Shown piece after piece: positions 24,260 to 36,637 of a stretch of 57,139 bases of DNA; position 1 is the first letter of the stretch; each line of letters opens with the position of its first letter. The position numbers and the translations under genes were made by a program. The notes beneath the pieces were generated by a model. It searched no databases, was not told the DNA's origin, and saw nothing but the letters and a program-made list of their open reading frames with translations. The stretch comes from Purshia tridentata (Eukaryota > Streptophyta > Magnoliopsida > Rosales > Rosaceae), in the NCBI GenBank assembly GCA_003254885.1, contig QANT01008811.1, forward strand, positions 1 to 57,139. Direction: 5' to 3'.

Positions 24260-26398
24260 TTAAGTGAAACTAAGGTCCTCCAATTAGGAAGCTTTTCCAA
24301 ATACATGCACAAAGTACATGTTTAATATAAGATTTTATTAATACTACTAGTCTACTACTAATCCGCAAGCAGTCAAAGTTCACTTTATTTGCATCATTAT
24401 TATTAATATTATTTTTGTTTGTTTATGTTTTTTTCTTTTCAAACTCAAATAAAGTACAAATATATAATTTAATAATGGACCAACTTGACTCTTTCAAATT
24501 GAGCCCCACGAGCATATCATTATCAACTCATATAAAATGATTTTCTGTTTTTTATTCTTTAAGGAATAAAGAAAAAAGAAATACTCTCGTGAGCTGTAAA
24601 GTAGTAAGCTGCAGAGTGAGAGAGAGAGAGAGAGAGAGGACGGCCATGTTGTCTTCTTTCTATGCACGCTTCGAGTGTAAAAACCAAAAAGAGGATCCAT
24701 GGATTTTGTGTGCACTGATGTGATTCACTTTAATCACTAAATTTAATTAATTAGTGATGTCATATATTTTGGTGTTTAAAAATATTAATTTTTTCATTAC
24801 ATTTTATTATTATTTATAAGTGTAAAATTATAATTTTTTTAATTTAATTTAGGGTATAGAAATAATGTTTATGATATATAAATGAAGTTTAGGATTTAAA
24901 AATATAGTTTACAGTTTAAAATTAGAATTCTAGAACTTATGGCTTAGAATTTAAGTCTCAGATTTGGATAGAGCTTAAATTTCAATTGCTAAATCCTAAA
25001 CTGTTTTTTCTGCATAACAGTCAAATACAATCAAAATATGCATAATAAATGTTTATTGATTTTATTTTATTTTTTTATTTTGGCTAATAATAACTAAATG
25101 AAATTATTAAAAAGTGTATTGATTAATATGTAATTTATTGATCTATTTGTAATTAACCCTCAATTAAATATCATCATTTATTTTTAAGAAATTATAAGTA
25201 ATTTTATGCTTAGTTCACCATTAGGATATGATGAAAAGTTATTACTTACTTTAATAATTTTCTATAAAATGTAATGACAGTAATGGTGTAAATTAAAAAT
25301 AATTCGGTACAATGAATCATTTGAATTCATAATAATTCCTTCTATATAAATACAAAGTTTTATATATTTTATAATTATGTTGATTTATTTGTAATTTGCT
25401 ATAAAAAGAAATCATAAATATTACAATAATGTTAGGGAAGACAAATTTATATCAGAAATGATATGTTATTACACATATAACTATTTTACTTATTGTGAAA
25501 TAAATGAGCATTGAAGTGAGCCATGTATGAATTATTAAATCAAATTTGGAATTCCTCTCTAAATATTAAGTAAAATTATAGATTTTATTTTTAATTTTGA
25601 GTAAAATTTTCATTTAATATGTGTATGAACTCATTACTTCTCATCACGTGGCTTTTCATTAACAATAATATATACTCTCGTACTAGAAAAGTTTTTATCT
25701 TTACACTTATATCTAAAAGATAATGATTGTCATAATTCCAAAGATAATAACAACAAAATATTTATTTCTATAATGAAATTTTGCGGGAAAAATTATTTTT
25801 ATTTTTATTTTTGGTAAAGTGGGAAAAATTATTAAGTAAAAGCCAAAGAAGATGTACGACGAGGTGTAAAATTTGACTTTATTGACTGTGTGTGTGTGTA
25901 CACAGCGTGCATAGTTATTATCTTATCTAAATTCGCTTCGAAGATGCCAAGTGGATCTTGCTGCCATTACTCTCACGATTATTACTATGCCATGCCTCTT
26001 CCCAACGTCTCTCTCTCTCTCTCTCTCTCACAGCATGACTGTAAACTCTGCAAAGCAGTAAAAACGCAAACCTTACTTTGCCTGCACCTTCCTAACGTCT
26101 TTCTTTCTATCTGATACTGATAGTCCTTTGACCTTTATACATATAGGCTGCATTTATATGTTATTTATTTGGAAAATTCTGTAACAAGACAAGACAACCA
26201 GATCTTATCTTTATAATTAAACACATACCTTTTTATTAAAGCAGCCCAGAATTCACGTGCCTGTAATAACAGAATTGGTTTCTTAAAAGAAAACCGCAAA
26301 ACCATTGGTTCCTTTTTCTTTGTTATTTTATTTCTCTTTAGAAGAAAAAGGTAAATGATGTTTTGAGAGAGTGTGTACGTGTGTGTAGTAGTACTACA
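24260..26398. other. Upstream region of the carboxypeptidase gene, AT-rich, with GA and CT microsatellites
   Basis: Microsatellites lie at 24617-24638 (GA) and 26009-26029 (TC). Short open frames here are not supported as genes. Confidence 0.4.
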
Positions 26399-26415
26399 TT
26401 CATATATATATTTTG
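26399..26415 (+). promoter_or_regulatory. Possible TATA box of the carboxypeptidase gene
   Basis: 'ttcatatatatattttg' ends about 66 bp before the ATG at 26481. It is a reasonable core promoter if the 5' UTR is short, but simple AT sequence of this kind is common here. Confidence 0.3.
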
Positions 26416-26480
26416 GGAGAGAATTGCCTAGGATTTGATAAAGTGGTGGGTTTTCTGAGAGGATATTGGCGTTTTCAGAG

Positions 26481-29400
26481 ATGGCTAGGTGTTGGTTTGA
26501 TGGGGTTTTGATTGTGTTGTTGGTTGTGGTTGGTGTGGAGGGGTACCCAGTTGAAGATCTGGTGGTGAAGCTGCCTGGTCAGCCCAATGTTGGGTTCAAG
26601 CAGTATGCAGGGTATATTGATGTGGATGTGAAAGCTGGGAGGAGCTTGTTCTATTACTTTGTTGAGGCAGACAAGGAACCTGACAGGAAGCCCCTCAGTC
26701 TTTGGCTCAATGGAGGTTAGTTCAATCCTCTGTTCCTGTTCAATTGATTGTATTTCAAACTTGGAAAACTTTTAGCCTTTTCTTGTTTCTTCAGAGCAAG
26801 TTGGGAATTTTAGCAGGACTGTTTTTTAATGGTTGGGTTTTTTTTTTCTATTTTTCTCATAATACCATAAGTTTCATGTAAGAAGTCATGGTGCAATATG
26901 TTGAGGGAAAGATCCCATCTTGGAAAAATATACCCTTGCTTAGTGGTCTCTATGGTGTTCGGCCTCTCCACCCATTACCAATGGTTTTGCGTTGGATGCT
27001 CTAATTTCCTTCATGGGACGTGGGAGCATATGTGGTTTTGGTTCAAAGCTTTGGATAATTCGTTGTTTAAAATCTGGCATGAGAGTCATTCAAGGTTCTG
27101 CTGCATTACAATTCTTAAAAGGATTATCTGCATCGTAAAACATTCAATTGAATTGACTGTAACCTTTTACAGTTAGCCAAAAGCATTAGAAATATCTTTT
27201 TAAAAAGGAAAAAAATTTCGTTTTGATGTAGTTCCAAATCTAAATTGATTCATTGTAGAAGCGCTTAGTATGCATAACAAGCCCTTTTATCCAGAATCAA
27301 AATTGATCTCAAAGTATCTAGTTCTAACTATTGTGTTCATAAATGTGAGACTCTTAAAACACAAAATAGTTGATAATATTGTATGACTACTTTTGTGCTC
27401 AGGGCCAGGTTGTTCCTCTCTTGGCGGAGGTGCCTTTACCGAGCTGGGTCCATTCTATCCTACAGGTGACGGTCGGGGCCTCCGAAGAAATCCGATGTCA
27501 TGGAATAGAGGTTATCATATAGAACATTTGATGGACACATTGATTTTCCTTCTTTTGGGAGTATGTTATATGCACTGGATTTCACCATCTGGAAACTACT
27601 TGGAACTGTGTCTTAATTATGTCCCATTCTTTATTTCTTGCAGCATCAAATCTCCTCTTTGTTGAGTCTCCTGCTGGAGTTGGATGGTCATACTCAAATA
27701 CAAGTTCGGATTACAATTCAGGGGATGCCTCCGCTGGTAAATTGAACAGCCACATCCACTTTTTTCTTTTCACTTATTGAAGTGTGTACTTATTCTATGG
27801 GTTTTCTTTTTGTTCTCTCTAAATAAAATTTAGAAACATTTTTTCACTTCACCAACTTCATTCTCTTGATTTTGGCAGCAAGGGATATGCACACATTCAT
27901 GTTGGAATGGTATGAGAAGTTTCCAGAGTTCAGATCTAGAGAGTTGTTTCTTACTGGAGAAAGCTATGCAGGTCTGCCAAGTCTGATCAATGTTAATTCT
28001 GTTCTGGAATTTTTCTTATAATCCATTTTGCACACTTTCTATGTCATAAACCTTTCATTTTGAATGGTTCTTACAATCTGTACTTCTGTTGTACAGGGCA
28101 CTATATACCACAATTGGCTATTGCCATATTGGACCATAATAAACAGTCAACTGGTTTCAAGTTCAATCTCAAAGGGGTTGCTGTAAGAAGACCTCACATG
28201 TTTTTGATTCCCTGCTTTCATTTATCTCTACAGTTGCCACTTCTCTATTTTATTTTTGCTATTTGTTTTCTTGCTCATGTTTGCACAAATGTATTTCAAT
28301 TTTATGGTTAGATTGGGAATCCATTGCTGAGACTTGATCGTGATGTTCCGGCAACATATGAATACTTTTGGTCTCATGGAATGATTTCTGATGAAATTGG
28401 CCTTACTATCATGAATGAATGTGATTTTGATGATTATGTCTTTGCAAATCCTCACAATGTAACCCTTTCATGCGAAAACGCCATCTCTCAAGCAAATAGC
28501 ATAGTTGGTGAATATATAAACAATTATGATGTGATCCTTGATGTTTGTTATCCGTCTATAGTGGAGCAAGAGTTGAGACTTCGGAAAGTGGTATTCCCTA
28601 TACTTCTTTTTTGTATTCTTCTTTCACTTTCATGCAACTTGTCATTTCATTTTGCAATGAGTTTTTCATTTACTCCCCTTTTCCGCAGGCTACTAAGATA
28701 AGTGCTGGAATTGATGTGTGTATGAGCTATGAAAGGCGTTTCTATTTCAACCTTCCTGAAGTTCAGAAAGCCCTTCATGCAAATCGTACAAACTTACCGT
28801 ATAGTTGGAGTATGTGCAGCAAGTAAGTGACAGATACAACCTTTCTTAAGCATCTCTAGAAATTGATGACTTATCTATTGAGTGGTTCAAACAATAAAGA
28901 CTAATATTCCCTACTTAAGTTTAGTGATAATAAGCTCATAACTTCTTCAGTAACTTCTTAAAAACTTGAATCAATTAACTATATCATAATCTAAAGCAAC
29001 TTAAATGGACCATGATTCTTATTCAGGATTAATTTAATACATTAGCAGTGCTTTGTTCATGATTGACAATCAGACTAATTAGTTACATTATACTGTTACA
29101 ACTTGCATATATTGTATGACTGATCTTCTCATTCTTGCATCGTACAGTGTTCTTAATTACAGTGATACTGATGGTAACATCAACATCCTTCCCTTGCTCG
29201 CAAGGATAGTTCAAAACCGTATACCAGTTTGGGTTTTCAGGTAAATGAATTATGCTAATTTGTACAAGAGAAAAGATGACCAAGTAAAACCTACTCTAAT
29301 TTTAGTGTTGCTTCATGATATGATTGTCAACTGGTTGCAGTGGGGATCAAGATTCGGTTGTACCATTATTGGGCTCCCGAACACTCATCCGCGAGCTAGC

Positions 29401-29729
29401 ACATGATCTAAAGTTCAAGATAACAGTCCCATATGGTGCTTGGTTTCACAAAAGCCAGGTGCTAATGAACTTCTTTCAATAGATCTGTCATTTCATTCCT
29501 ATTCAAGTTTGTCTCTCCTGAATCTAATTCGGAACATCTATCTATACATGTTAATGAATAGGTGGGAGGTTGGGCTACAGAGTATGGAAATCTATTGACT
29601 TTTGCCACAGTAAGGGGTGCTGCTCATATGGTACCCTATGCTCAACCATCAAGAGCATTGCACCTGTTCAGTTCATTTGTTCATGGTCGGAGATTGCCAA
29701 ACACAACCCGGCCTTCCATTGATGACTAA
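26481..29729 (+). CDS. Serine carboxypeptidase-like protein (S10 family, SCPL42-45 type)
   Basis: Secreted or vacuolar S10 peptidase removing C-terminal residues. Exons: 26481-26715, 27403-27510, 27644-27736, 27879-27971, 28097-28182, 28312-28590, 28689-28822, 29148-29240, 29341-29458, 29562-29729, giving 468 aa. Residues 1-21 form a signal peptide (hydrophobic [13 protein letters not shown]). 'LWLNGGPGCSS' is the oxyanion/substrate region. The catalytic serine is S174 in GESYAG, the acid lies in GDQDSVVP (D376/D378) and the histidine is H435 in GAAHMVPY. 'HYIPQLA' and '[10 protein letters not shown]' are standard family blocks, and N-glycosylation sequons occur (e.g. NVT, NRT, NYS). All catalytic residues are present, so it is likely active. 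The ATG at 26481 is chosen because the in-frame TTG upstream is not a start. The 'VEQELRLRK' and '[17 protein letters not shown]' text resembles the SCPL42-45 group more than acyltransferase-type SCPLs. Confidence 0.92.
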
Positions 29730-30929
29730 GAAGTTATAGGAATTTGCAGGATTAAGTAGTTTCAGCAGTTCATTTCTTTGCAGAAAGGGCAATAAGGAAA
29801 GGTGATCTGTTTTCGGCACAAGTAAGAAAAGAAAAATGGAGAAAAGAGTAGAAAAGGATATTTATATGGCATCTGCAAAAACATTTGAGGCCATTGGGGG
29901 ACTTATCTACATTCTTTATTTCTTGTTGGACTAACATTTCATCAAAAGCTCTTTTTTTTTCTGTTCTTTTTTTTTTTGTTTTGTTTTTTGTTGTTTTTTT
30001 ATACATAGACATTGGATAATCTTCACTTGGTTGATTAAGTGAGTTCCACTTTTGTGTTTGAATCATATAAAATGAAACTGATTCATAGAATTTGGTAATG
30101 CTGAATGGCATAGAACTGATTAATATTGATGGGAACAAAATTCCCTTGTCAAGGTAAAGTTGGCACAAGTCTTATTTCAATGTTTAACATTAATTTGTCA
30201 TAGATATGCTAAAAAGTGTACTTCCTGATGAAGATCCCTCCACTGAAGTTTTGAGTTGGTACTAATAGTTGCTGCAAAACATGGGTTAGAGGGGGTCTAT
30301 CACAATTAATGGGTCAGCTTTCAAGATAGGTAAATTACCTATTTTTTTCTTGACGTGTTTTGCAATTTAATAATATTATTCTTACTATATTTTTATATTA
30401 TATTTTTTATAGTATCCTACGTGTCATCATTTTATTGGATCTGATTTTTATTTTCTTTTAGGGTTTTTATTTTTGTTGTCCAATGTAAGAATATCATATA
30501 AGTTGTCACGTAAAGTGATATAAAATTATAAAACGAAAATGTGGTAAGTGTAGCATTGTTATTTTCAATTTGTGTATCAAATTATGTCATTGAGCATTAT
30601 CTCATCCCATATCAAAAAATAAAAAATGAGTATTATCTCAACAATAAAGATTTTTTCAAAATGTATTATGTTTTTTTGAGTCAATAATTTAAGGAACAAA
30701 TTTTGAGCATTAGTGAGTACTTTTACATTCATTAGTTGGATTTAAATACTTAATATAACGAGTCAATAAATTATTAATTTAAGGATCCAGATCTAATTCT
30801 TTGATGACAAAAAACCATATGATTTAACTCAAATGGCAATTCAAAATTAAACGTAAACGTAATTTTCAGTAAACATTTTCAACCTCCAAGTGTAATATTC
30901 AAATGTCATTCAACAAGTACCATCTGTGA
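29730..30929. other. Carboxypeptidase 3' UTR and intergenic
   Basis: T-rich 3' flank (29950-30000), then AT-rich DNA. The minus-strand frame 29770-30168 overlaps the UTR and is not supported. Confidence 0.4.
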
Positions 30930-31060
30930 ACTTCGGCCTTTTAAATTTTAAATCCCCTAATTACATATAAAATTTGTCTAAACCCCCACCCATATCAAAA
31001 ATCTCTCAAAACTCCATAATATTTGCCCATTCCTTTTATACACTCATATTCATGTTCAAA
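30930..31060. repeat. Single arm of the element family found at 173-813
   Basis: 'aatcccctaatta...aaatttgtctaaacccccacccat...atctctcaaaactcc' matches the arms of the 173-813 element. A partly matching opposite segment ('aagtccctaataaagggttttgaat') lies near 31410-31435, so the element may extend to about 31440 in decayed form. Confidence 0.5.
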
Positions 31061-31554
31061 AGGGTATATAATAAAAGACTATTTACAAATAAATCAATAA
31101 AAAATTTCAATAGTATAAATACCCAGTTTAAAGGCATTTATGTTATAGTTTATTTCTGAAATTTTGGGCTCCGACCCAAATGCCGGAGTTAAACCTTAAT
31201 ATAACTCCTCCGTCAAACCCATTTTATACCCTAGGAGGAGATGAGAAAAAAAAATAGGAACTTACTCTTACAAATTCCCATTTTTAAATTTTCAAATATT
31301 TTATTGACTTATTTGTAATTTGCTATATAATAAAAGGGTAAAATTGAAATATTTCAAAAAATGAGGGTCAAAATTTGATGGATATTAATTGATCAGAGAG
31401 TTTTGAAAAAGATTAAGTCCCTAATAAAGGGTTTTGAATTAATTTTATTAAGGATAGAAGTTTTGAATTAATTAAGTTGAAAACAAAAGTTATGACTAGT
31501 TTACATTTTAAATTTAGATTACATTAAGCCCGGCCCGTTTCTGACCTGACACCC

Positions 31555-34500
31555 ATGCATATTAACTTCGGCGCGAACACTATTAAAAAGGATTTCTGTC
31601 TTTTCCTAAACTGTGAGTCCGAGACACAATTGAGTCATGAGTCAATGCGCTTCAGACCTCCCCTCAAAACCTTACACTCCTTCCACCAAAAGAACACTCT
31701 TTCAACGATTCTATCCGAGTCAATTCGCTCGGATCGAACGCCTGAGCCCCTTTACACCCACCTCTTGCAAATCTGTCTTCAACAATGCAATCATATAAAA
31801 ACCCACAAATTGTTCGATGAAATGCCTGAGAGACTGCAGGCTCAAGCTTCAAGAACCTGCAAGGCTGTCCATGCCCGCAGCTTGAAGTTTGAAGTTGGGT
31901 CCAAAGGGTTGCTAGGAAATGCCATTGTTGCTTTCTATGCCAAGTGTGGCAACATGGGCTTTGCCGAGAAGGCATTTAACCGCCTTGAAAACAAGGACGT
32001 GTTTGCTTGGAACTCGGTTTTGTCATTGTATTCAAGTAAGGGGTTGTTGGAACAGGCTGTTAACTCATTTGGTTTAATGTGGAATTGCAGGGTGTTTCCG
32101 AATGAGTTCACGTTTGCAATGGTTTTGTCTGCTTGTGCAAGATTGGTCAATATTGAGTATGGTAGACAAGTTCACTGTGGTGTTATTAAGCTGGGGTTTG
32201 AGCTGAGTTCATTTTGTGAAGGTGCACTTATTGATATGTATGCGAAGTGCAATTGTATAAGTGATGCTCGGCAGATATTTGACAATGTGGCAGAGTTGGA
32301 TACCGTTGCTTGGACAACAATGATTTCAGGGTATGTTCAAGTTGGTTTGCTTGAGGAGGCACTTAAAGTGTTTAAGGGGATGCAGAGAGTTGGCGGTTTT
32401 ATGGACCAGGTGGCATTTGTGACTGTCATAAATGCTTGTGTTGGTCTAGGAAGACTAAGTGATGCATGTGAATTGTTTTCCCAGATGCCCAGTCCAAATG
32501 TTGTAGCATGGAATGTGATGATTTCTGGGCATGCCAAGAGAGGGTATGAGGAAGAAGCTGTTAACTTTTTCGTGAAAATGAGAAAAGCTGGCGAAAAACC
32601 GACAAGATCCACACTAGGAAGTGTTTTAAGTGCAATTGCTAGTTTAGCAACCCTTGACTATGGCTTGCTAGTTCATGCTATGGCAATAAAACAAGGGTTA
32701 GATTCTAATGTTTACGCTGGAAGTTCTTTAATCAATATGTACGCCAAATGTAAGAAAATTGATGCTGCAAAGCAAATATTTGATTATCTATCAGAGAAAA
32801 ATGTTGTCTTATGGAATGCAATGCTTGCGGGTTATGCACAGAATGGGTATGCCTGCGAAGTCATAGAATTGTTTTCCAATATGAAGGGATGTGGTCTTCA
32901 CCCTGATGAATTTACCTACACCAGCATCCTTAGTGCATGTTCTTGCTTGGAATATATGGAAATGGGTTGCCAATTGCATTCACATATCATCAAGAACCAT
33001 TTTACATCAAATTTATATGTGGGAAATGCATTGGTTGATATGTATGCTAAATCAGGGGATCTCAATGAAGCAAGGAAACAATTTGAGCTAATAAGAAATC
33101 GAGACAATATTTCTTGGAATGCAATTATCGTTGGGTATGTTCAGGAAGAGGATGAGGATGAGGCTTTTAAGATGTTCCGAAGAATGAATATGTATGGAAT
33201 TGTGCCAGATGAAGTGTCCTTGGCCAGTATACTAAGTGCTTGTGCAAATGTTCAATCACTGGAGATTGGACAGCAAGTCCACTGTCTCTCGGTTAAAAAT
33301 GGTCTGGAAACAAGCCTTTATGCTGGGAGCTCCCTTATTGACATGTATACCAAGTGTGGGGTCATTGGGGATGCACGTAAAGCTCACTCTTATATGCCCC
33401 ATTGGAGTGTGGTCTCCATGAATGCACTGATTGCTGGGTTAAGTCATAGCAACTTGGAAGAAGCAGTAAATCTGTTTTGTAAGATGCAGGACATAGGATT
33501 GAACCCTACTGAAGTTACTTTTTCAAGTCTTTTAGATGCATGCAGTGAACCTCTTATGTTAATACTGGGAAGGCAAATCCACTGCATAGTACTAAAGAGA
33601 GGCCTTTTGTATGATGGTGACTTCTTGGGTGTCTCTCTTTTGGGCATGTACATGAACTGCCAAAGCAAAATAGATGCAGCAATTCTCTTCTCAGAATTTC
33701 CAAAGCCAAAAAGTAAAGTATTATGGACTGCTATTATTTCGGGACTCACTCAAACGGATTGTAGTGAGGAGGCATTGCAGTTGTATCGAGAAATGCGTCG
33801 TGATAATGCCCTACCTGACCAAGCAACATTTGCTAGTGTTCTTCGAGCAAGTGCTGTCATATCATCTTTGAAAGATGGTAGAGAGATCCATGCCCTCATT
33901 TTTCATACTGGTTTTGATCTGGATGAGTTAACTTGTAGCGCCCTTGTAGACATGTATGCTAAATGTGGGGATGTGAGAAGTTCTGTGCAAGTTTTTCAAG
34001 AAATGGGTACCAAAAAAGGTGTTATATCTTGGAACTCGATGATAGTTGGGTTTGCTAAAAATGGTTATGCAGAATATGCATTGAAGATCTTTGATGAGAT
34101 GAAGCAATCTCATGTTATGCCTGACGATGTCACATTCCTTGGTGTTCTCACTGCATGTAGTCATGCAGGGAAGGTATCTGAAGGTCGTCAGATCTTTGAT
34201 TCTATGGTTAATTATTATCTTGTTCAACCCAGGGCGGATCATATTGCCTGCATGGTTGATCTTCTAGGACGATGGGGTTTCCTTAAAGAAGCAGAGGAAT
34301 TTATTGACAGACTAGATTTTGAACCAAATGCTATGGTTTGGGCCACATTACTTGGTGCTTGCAGATTACATGGAGATGACATAAGGGGACGGCGAGCAGC
34401 TGAGAAACTCATTGAATTAGAACCACAAAATTCTTCACCATATGTGCTGCTTTCCAATATATATGCTGAGTTAGGAAACTGGAATGAGGCTAGCTCTTTG

Positions 34501-34707
34501 AGGAGGGAAATGAAAGAAAAAGGAGTGATAAAGTTGCCTGGATGTAGTTGGATTGTAGTGGGACAAAGGACAAACTTGTTTGTTGCAGGGGATAGGTCTC
34601 ATCCAAGTGCTGGTGAAATTCATGAAGCTTTAAAGTACTTGACAGCAATTATGAAAGAAGAGGGCTATGCTAATGAAACAGATTCTTTCTTGCAAGAAGA
34701 AGAGTGA
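31555..34707 (+). CDS. Pentatricopeptide repeat protein, PLS class with E/E+ domain, organellar RNA editing type
   Basis: Intronless, 1050 aa. Tandem P-L-S type PPR motifs run from about residue 85 to 890, marked by repeated 'MYAKCG', 'NALIAGY/WNSMI' and 'FTYTSILSACS' units every 31-36 residues. After 'ADHIACMVDLLGRWG' (near 892) come the E motif ('NSSPYVLLSNIYAELGNWNEA', near 958) and an E+ region ('LPGCSWI', near 993). It stops before a DYW deaminase domain, so it would need a partner deaminase in trans for C-to-U editing. The organisation and length resemble Arabidopsis At3g09040 (which I recall as mitochondrial editing factor MEF12). A second in-frame ATG at 31645 (residue 31, MRFRPPLKTLHSF) starts a basic, acid-poor stretch that fits a mitochondrial presequence better than the first ATG. 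Confidence 0.9.
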   Translation: MHINFGANTIKKDFCLFLNCESETQLSHESMRFRPPLKTLHSFHQKNTLSTILSESIRSDRTPEPLYTHLLQICLQQCNHIKTHKLFDEMPERLQAQASRTCKAVHARSLKFEVGSKGLLGNAIVAFYAKCGNMGFAEKAFNRLENKDVFAWNSVLSLYSSKGLLEQAVNSFGLMWNCRVFPNEFTFAMVLSACARLVNIEYGRQVHCGVIKLGFELSSFCEGALIDMYAKCNCISDARQIFDNVAELDTVAWTTMISGYVQVGLLEEALKVFKGMQRVGGFMDQVAFVTVINACVGLGRLSDACELFSQMPSPNVVAWNVMISGHAKRGYEEEAVNFFVKMRKAGEKPTRSTLGSVLSAIASLATLDYGLLVHAMAIKQGLDSNVYAGSSLINMYAKCKKIDAAKQIFDYLSEKNVVLWNAMLAGYAQNGYACEVIELFSNMKGCGLHPDEFTYTSILSACSCLEYMEMGCQLHSHIIKNHFTSNLYVGNALVDMYAKSGDLNEARKQFELIRNRDNISWNAIIVGYVQEEDEDEAFKMFRRMNMYGIVPDEVSLASILSACANVQSLEIGQQVHCLSVKNGLETSLYAGSSLIDMYTKCGVIGDARKAHSYMPHWSVVSMNALIAGLSHSNLEEAVNLFCKMQDIGLNPTEVTFSSLLDACSEPLMLILGRQIHCIVLKRGLLYDGDFLGVSLLGMYMNCQSKIDAAILFSEFPKPKSKVLWTAIISGLTQTDCSEEALQLYREMRRDNALPDQATFASVLRASAVISSLKDGREIHALIFHTGFDLDELTCSALVDMYAKCGDVRSSVQVFQEMGTKKGVISWNSMIVGFAKNGYAEYALKIFDEMKQSHVMPDDVTFLGVLTACSHAGKVSEGRQIFDSMVNYYLVQPRADHIACMVDLLGRWGFLKEAEEFIDRLDFEPNAMVWATLLGACRLHGDDIRGRRAAEKLIELEPQNSSPYVLLSNIYAELGNWNEASSLRREMKEKGVIKLPGCSWIVVGQRTNLFVAGDRSHPSAGEIHEALKYLTAIMKEEGYANETDSFLQEEE

Positions 34708-35340
34708 GAAAAGTCCCTATGGGAATTTTGAGGCCAAGTTGATCTTGTTATTACTATGCATGCTACCTCCCAAGCCCTCTCTCTCTCAGAAAGATTGCAA
34801 AGTAAAACCAGTATTACTTTCCCTAAAGTAGTCTGCAACTCTGCTCTTCACTTTCCTTTATAGTTAGGAATTCCTGTTTTCCAGATATACAGTTAGGATC
34901 AAAAGATGATGTCCTTATTCTTTTTACGAAAGAAAGGACTGCATGTGTGGCCTACCTTATAATGTGACCTAATGTTCTGGATTGTAATTTTTTAGTCTTC
35001 GTTTAAAAATATTTCTTATTAAAAAAAAAGATTAGTTCAATTGAAATCATTTAGTTTATTATTTGTGTGTGATCAAATGATTGTACAACCTCAATATCTA
35101 CCGTAAACACTGAATGATTACGATGATAATTAAATAGCAAATTAATGTTTTTCTGTTTGTTTTGGTTGTTTTATTTGTAGGTGGATCTTTTTGATCATTT
35201 ATTTATTTACTCATGTTAATATTTTTTTTGTTTTTTTTCAAATATCATTTTTGAATGACGACCCAAATAAAAATGATAATTCAGTTCATTGAATTACATT
35301 ATGGTGTCATTGGTGTGGGCTCCAAAAACGTAGTCCTTCT
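34708..35340. other. PPR gene 3' flank and intergenic
   Basis: No gene seen. The sequence is T-rich toward 35230. Confidence 0.4.
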
Positions 35341-36552
35341 TAGGGCTGGGGAACCGAACCGAACCGAACCGAAAATGATGAACCGAGTGTCGAACCGAAC
35401 TCCTCAGGTTAGCTTGCATGGAAACCGAAACCGAAACCGAGAATGATGAACCGAGTACCGAGCCGTACCGAGAAACCGGTTCGGACCGGTTCGGTTTGGG
35501 CCTTTACCGAACTTCAAATTGGGCCGCATTTTGGGCCTTTTTTTAATACATTTTTGGGCCTCTTTTTGCCATTTTGGGCCATTTTGTACCATTTTGAGGT
35601 ATTTTCTACCACTTTGAGCCAATTTTATACCACTTTGATATTAAACTTATAATTTTAAAAATATATGGTTTTAAATTTCTATTAAAATATAATTAAAAAC
35701 ACCCTAAATTCTATTACCCTAATATATATATCCTAAACCTTATACAATGATATTTAAATTATATATCTTCAATGTTGTACTTGTATAATTGTATCATCTT
35801 ACTATCCTATATCTTATAATCTTATTATCTCGTACCCTAAACTTTGTTGTGTTTTAATAACAAAATTATTATTTTAATTTGAAATAAGGTATTGGGGTTT
35901 AGAGTTTTGATTTATTACATATGTTTTATAATTTATATAAAACATAGCATTTACATATACTAAATTCTAAACCCTATAGCCTATATCCCATAGCCTAAAC
36001 CTTTAACATTTTATGTGTTTTAACAAAAAAATCATTAAATAGCGTTTACATATACTAAATTCTAAACCCTATACCCTATATCCCATAGCCTAAACCCTTA
36101 ACATTTTATGTGTTTTAACAAAAAAATCATTACCTTCAATTGAAATAAGGTATAAGATATTAAGAATATATCATTCACCTTTTTTATAAAATAAATATAT
36201 GATTCAATTGAAAAATAATAATTATGAAATATTTTTATTATCTAATATATGGTTCAATTGATATATAAAATATATTTTATTATCTAAATTATAATTAAGT
36301 TAATATTAGTTTTATTATCTAAAATGTCAAATGTGTATAAATATATAAATATGAAAATTAAATTTTAATATTCGATTCGATTCGGTAAACCAACGGTTCT
36401 GGATTATGAGAACCGAAACCGAACCGACATCTCTGGTTCGGTCTGGTTATGGTTGTCTCGGTTTCGGTTCTATCCGGTTCCGGTTTTCTCGATATCGGTA
36501 GCACCGGTTTCGGAACGGTTATCGATTTTTCGGTCAAACCGACCCAGCCCTA
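35341..36552. mobile_element. Non-autonomous element with TAGGGCTGGG termini and 'aaccgaaccg' subterminal repeats
   Basis: It begins TAGGGCTGGG and ends CCCAGCCCTA, a perfect 10-bp inverted repeat. Just inside, the left end has many 'aaccgaaccg' units and the right end the complementary 'cggttcggtt' units. The centre is AT-rich and non-coding. The terminal style suggests a hAT-like MITE, but the immediate flanks do not show a matching 8-bp duplication. A second copy of the right end follows at 36601-36635. Confidence 0.55.
35951..36131. repeat. 94-bp tandem duplication inside the TAGGGCTGGG element
   Basis: 'tttacatatactaaattcta' starts at 35951 and again at 36045, and the two copies stay nearly identical for roughly 85-94 bp. 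Confidence 0.8.
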
Positions 36553-36600
36553 ATTAATACTATGATGAATTTGACTACGTTTAAATTTAGTACTAGCAGA

Positions 36601-36635
36601 GTTATCGGTTTTTCGGTCAAACCGACCCAGCCCTA
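36601..36635. repeat. Extra copy of the TAGGGCTGGG element right terminus
   Basis: 'gttatcggtttttcggtcaaaccgacccagcccta' is almost identical to the element's own right end at 36518-36552. Only about 48 bp separates them. Confidence 0.8.
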
Positions 36636-36637
36636 TC

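Noticed and set aside
26466-26480. Upstream in-frame TTG as the carboxypeptidase start
   Set aside because: Plants start at ATG, and the ATG at 26481 directly gives a normal signal peptide.
35404-35652. Open frames over the 'aaccgaaccg' repeats
   Set aside because: They arise from simple repeats at the end of a non-coding MITE.
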